A stretch of DNA of 64,000 nt, from NCBI GenBank assembly GCA_023405135.1, contig JAEXYZ010000062.1, forward strand, positions 17,195 through 81,194, written 5' to 3'. The DNA comes from Bacillota bacterium (GTDB lineage: Bacteria; Bacillota; Bacilli; Bacillales_A; Planococcaceae). A program made the translations under genes and the position numbers. Shown piece by piece: positions 51,583 to 60,279 of the stretch (positions within the stretch are counted from its first letter, which is position 1; each line of letters begins with the position of its first letter). The notes beneath the pieces were generated by a model, which made no database searches, was not told where the DNA came from, and worked only from the letters and a program-made list of their open reading frames with translations.

Positions 51583-52961
51583 CAAAGAAAAAAGTACAAA
51601 TTTGGGACGGTAATGTTCGTGATGCAGCTTTAACAATTCTTTTAGCAGTTGATAAAAACCAAGCATATAGTAATTTATTATTAAATCAAACAATTAATAA
51701 ATATAGCATTGATACGAAAGATCGTGCTCTTCTTACAGAGATTACTTATGGAACATTACAGCATAAATATACACTAGATTATTATTTAGAGCCTTTTATC
51801 CGAGGAAATCTTGATCTTTGGGTAAGATGGCTTCTTCGACTTTCTTTATATCAAATTGTTTATTTGTCTCGTGTACCTGACCATGCTGCAGTAAATGAAG
51901 CTGTAGAAATTGCAAAGCGAAGAGGACATAAGGGCATTTCCTCAACGGTTAATGGCATTCTACGATCGATTTTAAGACAGGGAATTCGTTCAACGGATGA
52001 AATAAAAGATCCGATTAAACGTTTGGCTATTGAAACAAGCCACCCACAATGGCTAGTGGAACGTTTCATTGAATCTTATGGAATTGAAAAAACAGCTGAG
52101 ATGTTGCAAGAGAATAATGTACCACCTATTCAAACAGTTCGTGTCAATACAACAAAAACTACCGTTGATGAGGTTTTAAAATTGCTAGAAGATGAAGGAG
52201 TTACTGCAAAGCAAAGTAATGTTATTCCTGAATGTCTCCATTTTGTTAATGGACAAGCATCAAGAACAAAAGCATTTAAAGAAGGCTACATTACCATTCA
52301 AGATGAAAGCTCTATGATGCCTGCAAATGTTTTGAATCCACAACCGGGATGGCGCGTATTGGACATGTGTGCGGCTCCAGGAGGAAAAACGACGCATATT
52401 GCTGAAAAAATGAAAAATGAAGGTTCTATTTTAGCAACGGATTTACACCCTCATAAATTAGACTTAATAGAGGAAACTAGCAATCGACTTGGACTGAACA
52501 TTATTGAAACTGCACCAATCGATGGTCGAAAAGCAGCAGATTTTTTACAAAAACAATCTTTTAATGCTGTGTTAGTTGATGCACCATGCTCAGGACTAGG
52601 CGTTATGCGACGTAAACCAGACATAAAATATACAAAACGTGAAGAGGATTTTGAAAGTCTACATGATATACAATTGAAGTTATTAGACAATGCTGTAGAA
52701 GTTTTAAAACCGGATGGTCGTCTCGTATATAGCACTTGTACAGTAAATGTAGATGAAAATGAGGCAACTGTTAAGACGTTTTTAGCGTCACATCCAGAAA
52801 TGGAACCAGTACAATTAGAAAATTTACCTAAGATACTTTTAGAACGTGGACAAGGTGGAATGCTACAAGTATTCCCACAAGATTTTGGCAGCGATGGTTT
52901 TTTTGTAGCTGCTTTTCGTAAAAAAACAGACTTAGAGATGGAAGAAAAAGGAGAATCCTAA
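51579..52961 (+). CDS. rsmB: 16S rRNA m5C967 methyltransferase RsmB (Sun)
   Basis: 460 residues: N-terminal NusB-like domain (about 10-140) and C-terminal m5C methyltransferase with SAM motif MCAAPGGKTTHIAEK (about 265-279), DAPCSGLGVMRRKPD and the catalytic YSTCTVNVDEN. Both Cys of the two-cysteine mechanism are present. Overlaps fmt by four bases. Confidence 0.95.
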   Translation: MTKKKVQIWDGNVRDAALTILLAVDKNQAYSNLLLNQTINKYSIDTKDRALLTEITYGTLQHKYTLDYYLEPFIRGNLDLWVRWLLRLSLYQIVYLSRVPDHAAVNEAVEIAKRRGHKGISSTVNGILRSILRQGIRSTDEIKDPIKRLAIETSHPQWLVERFIESYGIEKTAEMLQENNVPPIQTVRVNTTKTTVDEVLKLLEDEGVTAKQSNVIPECLHFVNGQASRTKAFKEGYITIQDESSMMPANVLNPQPGWRVLDMCAAPGGKTTHIAEKMKNEGSILATDLHPHKLDLIEETSNRLGLNIIETAPIDGRKAADFLQKQSFNAVLVDAPCSGLGVMRRKPDIKYTKREEDFESLHDIQLKLLDNAVEVLKPDGRLVYSTCTVNVDENEATVKTFLASHPEMEPVQLENLPKILLERGQGGMLQVFPQDFGSDGFFVAAFRKKTDLEMEEKGES

Positions 52962-52968
52962 TAACAAA

Positions 52969-54108
52969 ATGGATGAAAATAAATTTAATGAACGTATTCA
53001 AGATTTAGTGGAAGAGGCGGAAGAGAAGCCTCGTCGTCGTGAGAAAAAAGAAAAACCTCAGTTGAAAGAATCAATATATTCACTTCGACCTGACCAACTA
53101 GAAGAATGGTTATTAGCAAACGGCGAAAAATCTTTCCGTGCTGGACAAATTTATGAATGGTTATATGAAAAACGCGTTAAAACCTTTGATGAAATGTCTA
53201 ACCTTTCAAAGGCGTTACGTGAAAAATTAGCAGCTAATTTCTTGTTAACTACGTTATCAACAATTATTAAACAAGAATCCAAAGATGGCACAATTAAATT
53301 TTTATTTCAACTTCAAGATGGCTATTCTATTGAAACAGTATTAATGCGTCATGATTATGGAAATTCTGTTTGTGTAACAACACAAGTAGGATGTCGTATC
53401 GGATGTACTTTCTGTGCATCGACTCTTGGAGGATTAAAACGCCATTTACTAGCTGGTGAAATAGTAGAGCAAGTTGTTAAAGTACAGCAAGAACTTGATG
53501 AAGCTGGAGAACGTGTATCGCACATCGTTATTATGGGAATTGGTGAACCATTTGATAACTATGATGCAATGATGAACTTCTTAAAAGTAATTAATAATGA
53601 TAAAGCGTTAAATATCGGTGCACGTCATATTACAGTATCTACATCAGGTATCGTGCCGAAAATTTATCAGTTCGCAGACGAGGAATTACAAATTAATTTT
53701 GCTGTTTCTTTACACGCACCTAACCAAGAAGCACGTCAAAAATTAATGCCAATTGCCAGAGCATATAAGCTTGATGAGTTACTAGAAGCTGTTCGCTATT
53801 ATACGAAGAAAACTGGTCGTCGTGTAAGTTTTGAGTATGGTTTAATGGCAGGTGAAAATGATTCTGTTGAAGTTGCAGAAGAATTAGCAAATTTAATTAA
53901 AGGCATTAAATGTCACGTTAACTTAATTCCTATTAACTATGTTCCCGAGCGTGATTATGTACGTACGTCCCGCAGTAGTATTTTTGCCTTTGAAAAAACG
54001 TTAAAGAATCGTGGTATTAATGTAACAATTCGTCGTGAACAAGGCGCTGATATTGCAGCAGCTTGTGGTCAGTTACGGGCACAAGAACGTCAAGAAGAAA
54101 CAAGGTAG
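52969..54108 (+). CDS. rlmN: Dual-specificity rRNA/tRNA A2 methyltransferase RlmN
   Basis: 379 residues, with an N-terminal charged extension (about 1-30) before the conserved SIYSLRPDQLEEWLL. Radical-SAM cluster motif CRIGCTFCAS (about 142-151) and a C-terminal AACGQL Cys that takes part in methyl transfer. It makes m2A2503 in 23S rRNA and m2A37 in some tRNAs. RBS AAGGAG lies about 14 bases before this ATG, a bit far, so the start is less certain. Confidence 0.94.
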   Translation: MDENKFNERIQDLVEEAEEKPRRREKKEKPQLKESIYSLRPDQLEEWLLANGEKSFRAGQIYEWLYEKRVKTFDEMSNLSKALREKLAANFLLTTLSTIIKQESKDGTIKFLFQLQDGYSIETVLMRHDYGNSVCVTTQVGCRIGCTFCASTLGGLKRHLLAGEIVEQVVKVQQELDEAGERVSHIVIMGIGEPFDNYDAMMNFLKVINNDKALNIGARHITVSTSGIVPKIYQFADEELQINFAVSLHAPNQEARQKLMPIARAYKLDELLEAVRYYTKKTGRRVSFEYGLMAGENDSVEVAEELANLIKGIKCHVNLIPINYVPERDYVRTSRSSIFAFEKTLKNRGINVTIRREQGADIAAACGQLRAQERQEETR

Positions 54109-54117
54109 GTGACTTGT

Positions 54118-54867
54118 GTGAAGTTTACAGTCGAAAGTGATATTGGACGTAAGCGAATAGTAAATGAGGATCGGGTTGCTTTTTTAGAGCATCCCGATCA
54201 CTTTAAACTTGCCATTTTAGCTGATGGTATGGGTGGTCATAATGCCGGAGATGTTGCAAGTGAAATGGCAATTGAAGAAATGAAAAGGCATTTTTTAAAT
54301 ACCGATGCCTCACAGCTAAGTTCACCAGAAGCAAAAAAACAATGGATGCTTGAAGTTATTAAAATAATAAATGGAAAGATTTATAATCATTCATTGACAC
54401 ATGAAGGCTGCCAAGGAATGGGCACAACACTTATAGCCGTTTTAATCGAAGAAAATCAATGCTTAATAGGTCATATTGGTGATAGTAGGGTTTATTATTT
54501 CACTCCTGAAAAGGTCTCGCTTATTACAAGAGACCACTCTTACGTAAACATTTTAGTTGAATATGGTGAAATCAGTGAAGAGGAAGCAGAAAATCATCCA
54601 CAAAAAAACTTTATCGTAAAATCACTCGGTACTGAATCGACTATTGAACCTGATTTTTACGAACTAACGTTGGAACAAACTTCTTACGTATTAATATGTT
54701 CAGATGGGCTTAGTAATAAAATTTCCACAGATGAAATGGCTGCTATTTTGACTCTCCCAATGTCGATAGACGAAAAGGGGAAAAAACTAGTCAAATTAGC
54801 AAATGATTCAGGTGGGGAAGATAATATTTCTGTCATTTTATTATCAGTGAACGATAAGGAGGTGTAG
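54118..54867 (+). CDS. prpC: PP2C-type serine/threonine phosphatase PrpC
   Basis: 249 residues from GTG 54118 (AGGTGA five bases upstream); an alternative GTG at 54109 adds three residues. The PP2C motifs are NED, ADGMGGHNAGD (about 37-47), GMGTT, HIGDSRVYY, SDGLSN and GGEDNIS, which supply the metal aspartates. It dephosphorylates PrkC and its targets. Encoded immediately upstream of prkC, separated by two bases. Confidence 0.94.
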   Translation: MKFTVESDIGRKRIVNEDRVAFLEHPDHFKLAILADGMGGHNAGDVASEMAIEEMKRHFLNTDASQLSSPEAKKQWMLEVIKIINGKIYNHSLTHEGCQGMGTTLIAVLIEENQCLIGHIGDSRVYYFTPEKVSLITRDHSYVNILVEYGEISEEEAENHPQKNFIVKSLGTESTIEPDFYELTLEQTSYVLICSDGLSNKISTDEMAAILTLPMSIDEKGKKLVKLANDSGGEDNISVILLSVNDKEV

Positions 54868-54869
54868 TA

Positions 54870-56849
54870 ATGCTTATAGGAAAAAGAATAAATGATCGCT
54901 ATAAAATTTTAGAGCTAATTGGTGGCGGTGGGATGTCAAACGTTTATTTGGCACATGATATGATACTTAATCGTGACGTCGCCATTAAAATATTACGCTA
55001 TGATATTTCAAACGAAGAAGAATTTCATCGTCGTTTCCAAAGAGAAGCTTTATCAGCTACAAGCCTTGCACATCCTAATATAGTTAGCATTTACGATGTA
55101 GGTGAAGATGGTGATATGCACTACATCGTAATGGAATATATTAAAGGCAAAACATTGAAGCAATACATAAATGAGTTTTCGCCTTTGTCACCTGCTCGAA
55201 GTGTTCAAATTATGAAGCAACTGACCTCTGCAATAGCCCATGCACATGAAAATCAAATTATTCATCGTGATATTAAACCACAAAATATACTTGTGGATCA
55301 AGATGGTAACGTGAAAATTACTGATTTTGGAATCGCAACTTCATTAAGTGCAACGAGCTATACGAAAACGAATTCCGTAATAGGTACTGTTCATTATATT
55401 TCACCTGAACAAGCACGTGGTGGCAATGCAACAAAAAAGTCAGATATATATGCACTTGGAATTGTATTATACGAGCTTCTTACAGGAGAACTGCCATTTT
55501 CCGGTGAATCTGCAGTATCGATAGCATTAAAACATTTACAAACTGAAACACCGTCTATTAGAGAAATTGATGCATCCATTCCTCAAAGTTTGGAAAATGT
55601 AGTGCTAAAAGCGACAGCTAAAAATCCAATACATCGTTATTCTTCAGTAGAAGAACTGGAAGATGATTTACAAACTGTTTTATCTCCAAGTCGAATAAAT
55701 GAGAAAAAGTTTAAGCCTCCTGTCGATGATGATGAAACGAAGGCTATGCCGATCATTAAAGAAGCTATGCCGATTAATGACATCGTGAATACAAAAGTAT
55801 TATCACAAAAAACGAATGAAACAAAGCGTCCTAAACAAGAAAAAGATAAATCACCAGTAAAAGAACCGAAAAAGAAGAAAAAAAATAGACGTAAACTATG
55901 GGCAGTTATTGGTGCAATTGTTGCCATCATTATTTTAACATTGATATTACTAGCTAACATATTAAGTCCAAAGAAAATAGAAATACCTGATGTAGCAAAT
56001 ATGGAAATAGATGAAGCTATTGAAACATTAGAAAAAGCTGGATTTGACATAGCCGAAGAACATAAAGAAGAACATTCGGAAGAAATAGAAGAAGGATTAG
56101 TAATTGGAACAAATCCGAAAGCAGGTTTAACTCGAGTAAAAGGAACTGAATTAACTTTAATTGTTAGTCTAGGCAATGAAAAAATCGAAATGAAGGATTA
56201 TGTTGGTCAACAAATTAATCAAGTGACATCCATTTTGGAAAATGGAGAATTTAAAAAAATTAATGTAGAAGAAACTAATTCAGACAAACCAGTAGGAACT
56301 ATTATTAAGCAAGAACCTGTTGCAGGAGAAGAAATTGTACCTGAAGAAACAGAAGTTACTTTAACAGTAAGTAAAGGTGTCAATTATATTAAAGTTTCTG
56401 ACTTAACAGGTTATAATGATGCTGCACTAAGAGAGTATGAACGAAGCTCTGGTTTTAAAATTAACATACGGGGCGAAAAAAATTCAGATACAGTACCAAA
56501 AGGCAACGTCATTTCACAAGATCCAAAACCTAATGAAAGTTTAGCTGCCGGTGGAACGATAAACGTCGTAATTTCAAAAGGTCCAGCAGAAAAACCAGTA
56601 AAAATGTATTATAAAGAAATCGTTATTCCGTATGAACCAATACAATTGGGTGATGAGCAACAAGTGAGAATTTTTATTCAAGATAAGAAAAATACAATGG
56701 TAGAGCCTTACGAAGAATTCACAATAACTGATAATTACAATTATCGTATTCAGTTAGAGATTGAAGAAGGGGCAACAGCAGCATATCGAATTGTACGGGA
56801 TTCAATCGTTGTAGCAGAAGAAACAATACCTTATGATAAAGTGAATTAA
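54870..56849 (+). CDS. prkC: Membrane Ser/Thr kinase PrkC with PASTA repeats
   Basis: 659 residues. Kinase domain (about 11-270) with glycine loop GGGGMSNVYLA, HRDIKPQN catalytic loop, DFG and SPEQARG. A basic segment leads to a membrane helix (about 344-364), then three PASTA repeats (about 370-437, 438-505, 507-573) and a C-terminal beta-rich domain. It senses peptidoglycan fragments and, in B. subtilis, triggers spore germination. RBS AAGGAGG. Confidence 0.95.
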   Translation: MLIGKRINDRYKILELIGGGGMSNVYLAHDMILNRDVAIKILRYDISNEEEFHRRFQREALSATSLAHPNIVSIYDVGEDGDMHYIVMEYIKGKTLKQYINEFSPLSPARSVQIMKQLTSAIAHAHENQIIHRDIKPQNILVDQDGNVKITDFGIATSLSATSYTKTNSVIGTVHYISPEQARGGNATKKSDIYALGIVLYELLTGELPFSGESAVSIALKHLQTETPSIREIDASIPQSLENVVLKATAKNPIHRYSSVEELEDDLQTVLSPSRINEKKFKPPVDDDETKAMPIIKEAMPINDIVNTKVLSQKTNETKRPKQEKDKSPVKEPKKKKKNRRKLWAVIGAIVAIIILTLILLANILSPKKIEIPDVANMEIDEAIETLEKAGFDIAEEHKEEHSEEIEEGLVIGTNPKAGLTRVKGTELTLIVSLGNEKIEMKDYVGQQINQVTSILENGEFKKINVEETNSDKPVGTIIKQEPVAGEEIVPEETEVTLTVSKGVNYIKVSDLTGYNDAALREYERSSGFKINIRGEKNSDTVPKGNVISQDPKPNESLAAGGTINVVISKGPAEKPVKMYYKEIVIPYEPIQLGDEQQVRIFIQDKKNTMVEPYEEFTITDNYNYRIQLEIEEGATAAYRIVRDSIVVAEETIPYDKVN

Positions 56850-56861
56850 GGAGGATAATGA

Positions 56862-57743
56862 ATGGCGCAAGGCCAAATCCGAAAAGCATTAAGTGGATAT
56901 TATTATGTTTACCAAGATGGCGAATTAATACAATGTCGTGGGCGAGGCGTCTTTCGAAATAGAGGAGAATCCCCGCTTGTAGGAGATTTTGTAGACTATA
57001 CAAAAGAAGGTATTTCGGATGGAGTAATTATGAAACTCCATCCGAGAAAAAATGAGCTAGTGCGGCCACCAATTGCGAATATTGATCAGGCATTATTAGT
57101 TTTTTCAGTAAAAGAGCCAGATTTTAACACAATATTACTTGACCGATTTTTAGTCGTACTAGAATCTTTTCAGGTTAAACCGATTATTTGTTTAACAAAA
57201 ATCGACTTATTAACAGACGAGGAAAGAACGGAATTACAAGTTTATATTAATCAATATAAGGCGATTGGCTATGAAATTATTGAAACATTTAAAAATGACG
57301 AAACATTATTAAAACGACTTCAACCAATTTTAGAAGGTAAAACCTCTGTTTTAGCTGGTCAATCAGGTGTTGGGAAATCAACTTTATTAAATACATTACT
57401 TCCAAACTTGAATTTACAAACCGGTGATATTTCACACAGTTTAGGTCGTGGGAAACATACAACTCGATACGTAGAACTAATTGAGGTTGCTGGGGGATTG
57501 TTAGCTGATACACCTGGTTTTAGTTCATTTGATTTTGATACGATTGAAAAAGAAGAACTAACGAGCTGTTTCCCAGAATTTGAACGACTAAGTGAAGGAT
57601 GTAAGTTTAGAGGATGCTTACATATAAAAGAGCCAAAATGTGCTGTAAAAGATGCTCTTGAAACAGGGGAAGTCCAGCAGTATCGTTATGAACATTATCA
57701 GCAGTTTTTACAAGAAATACTTGATCGAAAGCCGAGGTACTAA
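56862..57743 (+). CDS. rsgA: Ribosome small-subunit GTPase RsgA
   Basis: 293 residues, circularly permuted GTPase: OB fold (about 1-60), then G4 LTKIDLL, G1 GQSGVGKSTLLN (about 166-177), G3 DTPGFSSFD, and a C-terminal zinc motif (CFPEF ... CKFRGCLH ... CAV). It assists 30S maturation. Also called cpgA or yloQ in B. subtilis, where it sits next to prkC as here. Its stop overlaps the rpe start by one base. Confidence 0.95.
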   Translation: MAQGQIRKALSGYYYVYQDGELIQCRGRGVFRNRGESPLVGDFVDYTKEGISDGVIMKLHPRKNELVRPPIANIDQALLVFSVKEPDFNTILLDRFLVVLESFQVKPIICLTKIDLLTDEERTELQVYINQYKAIGYEIIETFKNDETLLKRLQPILEGKTSVLAGQSGVGKSTLLNTLLPNLNLQTGDISHSLGRGKHTTRYVELIEVAGGLLADTPGFSSFDFDTIEKEELTSCFPEFERLSEGCKFRGCLHIKEPKCAVKDALETGEVQQYRYEHYQQFLQEILDRKPRY

Positions 57744-58414
57744 TGATGATTAAAATTGCACCATCTATTTTATCAGCAAACTTTGCAAAATTAGGACAAG
57801 AAGTAAAAGAAGTAGAAGAAGCAGGAGCAGAACTTATCCATATTGATGTTATGGACGGTCATTTTGTCCCAAATATTACAATGGGACCAATTGTTGTTGA
57901 AGCATTACGTCCAATTACACAATTGCCCCTTGATGTTCATTTAATGATTGAAAATCCTGATTCGTATATTGAACAATTTGCTAAAGCGGGAGCAGACTAT
58001 ATTACTGTTCACGTAGAGGCATGTAAACATTTACATCGCACAATTCAATTAATTCGTTCATTTGGTGTAAAACCTGGTGTTGTGTTAAATCCGCACACAC
58101 CAATTGAATCGATTCAACATATTCTTGAGGATGTAGATCTTGTTTTATTTATGACTGTAAACCCAGGCTTTGGTGGTCAGAAATTTATTTCCTCTGTCTT
58201 GCCGAAAATTGAAGCATTATCTAAAATTATTAAAGATCGTAATTTAAACATTGAAATTGAAGTCGATGGTGGTATTACTGCTGAAACAATTGTTCCATGT
58301 GCAAAAGCAGGTGCAACTATTTTCGTAGCTGGGTCAGCTATTTACAATAAAGAAAATCGTGCCCAAAGCTTACAAGAAATTAAGTCGGCTGGTGAGGCTG
58401 TATTGCAGAAATGA
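57743..58414 (+). CDS. rpe: Ribulose-phosphate 3-epimerase
   Basis: 223 residues, TIM barrel. IAPSILSANFAKLG, metal site HIDVMDGHFVPN (about 32-43), HLMIENPD, and VDGGI with AGSAIY phosphate loop. It interconverts ribulose-5-P and xylulose-5-P. Two successive ATGs (57743 and 57746) are possible. Stop overlaps thiN by four bases. Confidence 0.95.
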   Translation: MMIKIAPSILSANFAKLGQEVKEVEEAGAELIHIDVMDGHFVPNITMGPIVVEALRPITQLPLDVHLMIENPDSYIEQFAKAGADYITVHVEACKHLHRTIQLIRSFGVKPGVVLNPHTPIESIQHILEDVDLVLFMTVNPGFGGQKFISSVLPKIEALSKIIKDRNLNIEIEVDGGITAETIVPCAKAGATIFVAGSAIYNKENRAQSLQEIKSAGEAVLQK

Positions 58415-59064
58415 CAATCGTAGTAATTTGTTCAGGTGGACCTAAACAAGAGCTCTGTTCATTTGATACATTTAAGTCTAACCAGGATGTGTTATTTATT
58501 GGTGCTGATAGAGGGTCTCTTTATTTAATAGATAATGGGATTATACCATCTGAAATCGTTGGTGACTTTGATTCACTTTCAGAAACAGAATGGGAAAGAG
58601 TAGTAAATATCGTACCAAAAATAGAAAAAGTTAAGGCTGAGAAAGATGATACAGATACTGATCTAGCACTATTAAAAGCAGTTTCATATGAGCCATCTGA
58701 AATATATTTAACAGGTGTAACAGGTGGCCGATTAGATCATTATGAGGCAGCTATACGGTCTATGTATCGTTTTCAATTAGCTAACCCAAATATTAAAATT
58801 AAAATTGTAAATGCTCATAATGAAGTTTGCATACTATTCCCTGGCAAACATACTATATTACGAGATGAAAAGTTTCGATATATTTCATTCTTTGCTTATG
58901 AAAATGCAGTAGAGAATGTATTTTTGCGCGGTGTAAAATATGAAACAACAGATGAAACAATTGAGTTAGGAACCTCTCGTTTTACTAGTAATGAATTGAT
59001 TTCAGAGCTTGGGTATATCTCTTTTTCATCAGGCATATGTTTAATGATAAGAAGCAGTGACTAA
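58411..59064 (+). CDS. thiN: Thiamine pyrophosphokinase
   Basis: 217 residues. VGDFDSLS (about 48-55), KDDTDTDLAL (about 76-85) and the GVTGGRLDHYEAAI loop are the TPK catalytic motifs. It converts thiamine and ATP to TPP. Coupled to rpe; followed 16 bp later by spoVM, as in B. subtilis (yloS-spoVM). Confidence 0.93.
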   Translation: MTIVVICSGGPKQELCSFDTFKSNQDVLFIGADRGSLYLIDNGIIPSEIVGDFDSLSETEWERVVNIVPKIEKVKAEKDDTDTDLALLKAVSYEPSEIYLTGVTGGRLDHYEAAIRSMYRFQLANPNIKIKIVNAHNEVCILFPGKHTILRDEKFRYISFFAYENAVENVFLRGVKYETTDETIELGTSRFTSNELISELGYISFSSGICLMIRSSD

Positions 59065-59080
59065 AAAGGAGGGCCAGTGT

Positions 59081-59182
59081 TTGAGAGTTTATACATTTCA
59101 ATTACCGAAATTTGTTAGTAGTCTTACACGTAGTTGCATCAATTTTTTTACGGGTGGGAAAAAGAAAAAGGGTAAGGAATAA
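59081..59182 (+). CDS. spoVM: Stage V sporulation protein M, extended form
   Basis: 33 residues from TTG 59081, with AAGGAGGG seven bases upstream. The first part aligns with B. subtilis SpoVM (26 residues): Tyr4, Thr5, the LPKF motif with Pro9, and Arg17 are conserved. SpoVM is an amphipathic peptide that recognises convex forespore membrane and anchors the SpoIVA basement layer of the coat. Here the C-terminus carries an extra Gly/Lys-rich tail (TGGKKKKGKE) in place of the short native end. The location between thiN and rpmB is the conserved spoVM site. Confidence 0.88.
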   Translation: MRVYTFQLPKFVSSLTRSCINFFTGGKKKKGKE

Positions 59183-59262
59183 TTTTAAATTTTATTCGTT
59201 CATTGAAAGCACCTATAAATTAAATTTGATGCACAATAGGTCTTTAATGACTTATGAAGAAG

Positions 59263-59301
59263 GAACTGTCCCTTAAAATGTACAAGGGACAGTTCTTTTT
59301 T
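59263..59301 (+). terminator. Intrinsic terminator after spoVM
   Basis: GAACTGTCCCTT (59263-59274) pairs perfectly with AAGGGACAGTTC (59284-59295), followed by T6-T7. Confidence 0.85.
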
Positions 59302-59318
59302 TATGTTGTTATGAAACA

Positions 59319-59357
59319 AAAAAACCGATTTTTACTTAAAGTAAAAATCGGTTTTTT
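59319..59357. terminator. Bidirectional terminator, mainly for rpmB
   Basis: AACCGATTTTTACTT pairs with AAGTAAAAATCGGTT, flanked by As on the left and Ts on the right, so it can act on both strands. It sits 16 bp past the rpmB stop on the minus strand. Confidence 0.85.
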
Positions 59358-59372
59358 AATGTGTTAACACGA

Positions 59373-59561
59373 TTAAACGCGTTCAACTTTACCTGATTTT
59401 AGAGCACGAGCAGATACCCATACACGTTTTGGTTTACCGTTCACTAAAATACGTACTTTTTGTAAGTTAGCACCCCAAGTACGTTTGCTAGCGTTCATAG
59501 CGTGTGAACGATTGTTGCCTGAACGAGCTTTACGACCAGTTACTACACATTGTTTAGGCAT
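59373..59561 (-). CDS. rpmB: 50S ribosomal protein L28
   Basis: 62 residues, zinc-free L28 (no CxxC pairs; a single Cys at position 5). Typical MPKQCVVTGRKARSGN start and VWVSARALKSGKVERV end. RBS AAGGAGGG on the minus strand. Encoded opposite to its neighbours, as in B. subtilis. Confidence 0.97.
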   Translation of the reverse strand: MPKQCVVTGRKARSGNNRSHAMNASKRTWGANLQKVRILVNGKPKRVWVSARALKSGKVERV

Positions 59562-59898
59562 GTATATTCCCTCCTTGCAGATGAATCTGAAAGATGTTTT
59601 TTCAGTTCGTTATTTCACATACTTTAATAATTTAACATAGCTCGAGCCTCTATGCAACCTATTTCATACAACCTTTCAAGAAAAATTCCTTTACACTCGA
59701 AAAAAAACGAGAGAACATGGGAAGAATAATACTATTCATTATTAATTATGATATATAAAACAATAAATTTATCCAAATTGATTCAGTCTAAACACGACTG
59801 TTTTGATAAAAAGTAGACGAATGTCAACGTTTTCTTTTATAATAAATTTTTGTGTAGTACAATATAGATTAGTCAAAAAGAGCCAAGGGGGCATAAAT
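59562..59898. other. Divergent rpmB / Asp23-gene promoter region
   Basis: About 337 bp, AT-rich. It must contain promoters for both genes. A TACAAT near 59859 could be a -10 for the plus-strand gene, and TTGCAT/TAAATT with a 17-bp gap on the minus strand (around 59660-59632) could serve rpmB, but both are weak. No gene was seen. Confidence 0.5.
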
Positions 59899-60261
59899 AT
59901 GTCAATAGAAATTAGTAATGATTTCGGCCAAATTGATATTTCGAATGATGTAATTGCACAAATTGCTGGTGGAGCAGCGATCGAATGCTATGGTATTGTA
60001 GGTATGGCATCAAAACATCAAATTCGTGATGGGTTAACAGATATTTTACGTAAAGAAAATTTCGCTAAAGGCGTTATTATCCGTCAGGAAGGAAAAGACC
60101 TTCATATTGACATGTATATTATTGTTAGCTATGGAACAAAAATTTCCGAAGTAGCTTATCAAGTACAATCAAAAGTAAAATATACAGTAAATAAAACATT
60201 AGGTATGAGCGTTAAATCAGTAAACATATTTGTTCAAGGCGTTCGTGTTATGAATGTGTAA
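59899..60261 (+). CDS. yloU: Asp23/Gls24-family envelope stress protein (YloU-like)
   Basis: 120 residues from ATG 59899 with AAGGGGG upstream; the open frame back to 59803 is non-homologous. Asp23 domain: ISNDVIAQIAGGAAIECYGIVGMA and VKSVNIFVQGVRV. Family members are small cytosolic proteins linked to membrane or envelope stress; YloU itself has no proven function. It sits before fakA, its usual partner, and is probably co-transcribed with it. Confidence 0.92.
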   Translation: MSIEISNDFGQIDISNDVIAQIAGGAAIECYGIVGMASKHQIRDGLTDILRKENFAKGVIIRQEGKDLHIDMYIIVSYGTKISEVAYQVQSKVKYTVNKTLGMSVKSVNIFVQGVRVMNV

Positions 60262-60279
60262 GAGGAGGATTTAAATCGG

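Noticed and set aside
55637..56176. 179-residue minus-strand open frame inside prkC
   Set aside because: It is a shadow of the kinase gene. Its low-complexity composition follows the Lys/Glu-rich codons of the sense strand.
59820..59870. Sigma-A promoter for the Asp23-family gene
   Set aside because: Candidate -10s (TATAAT, TACAAT) are present, but no -35 at acceptable spacing stood out, so none was called.
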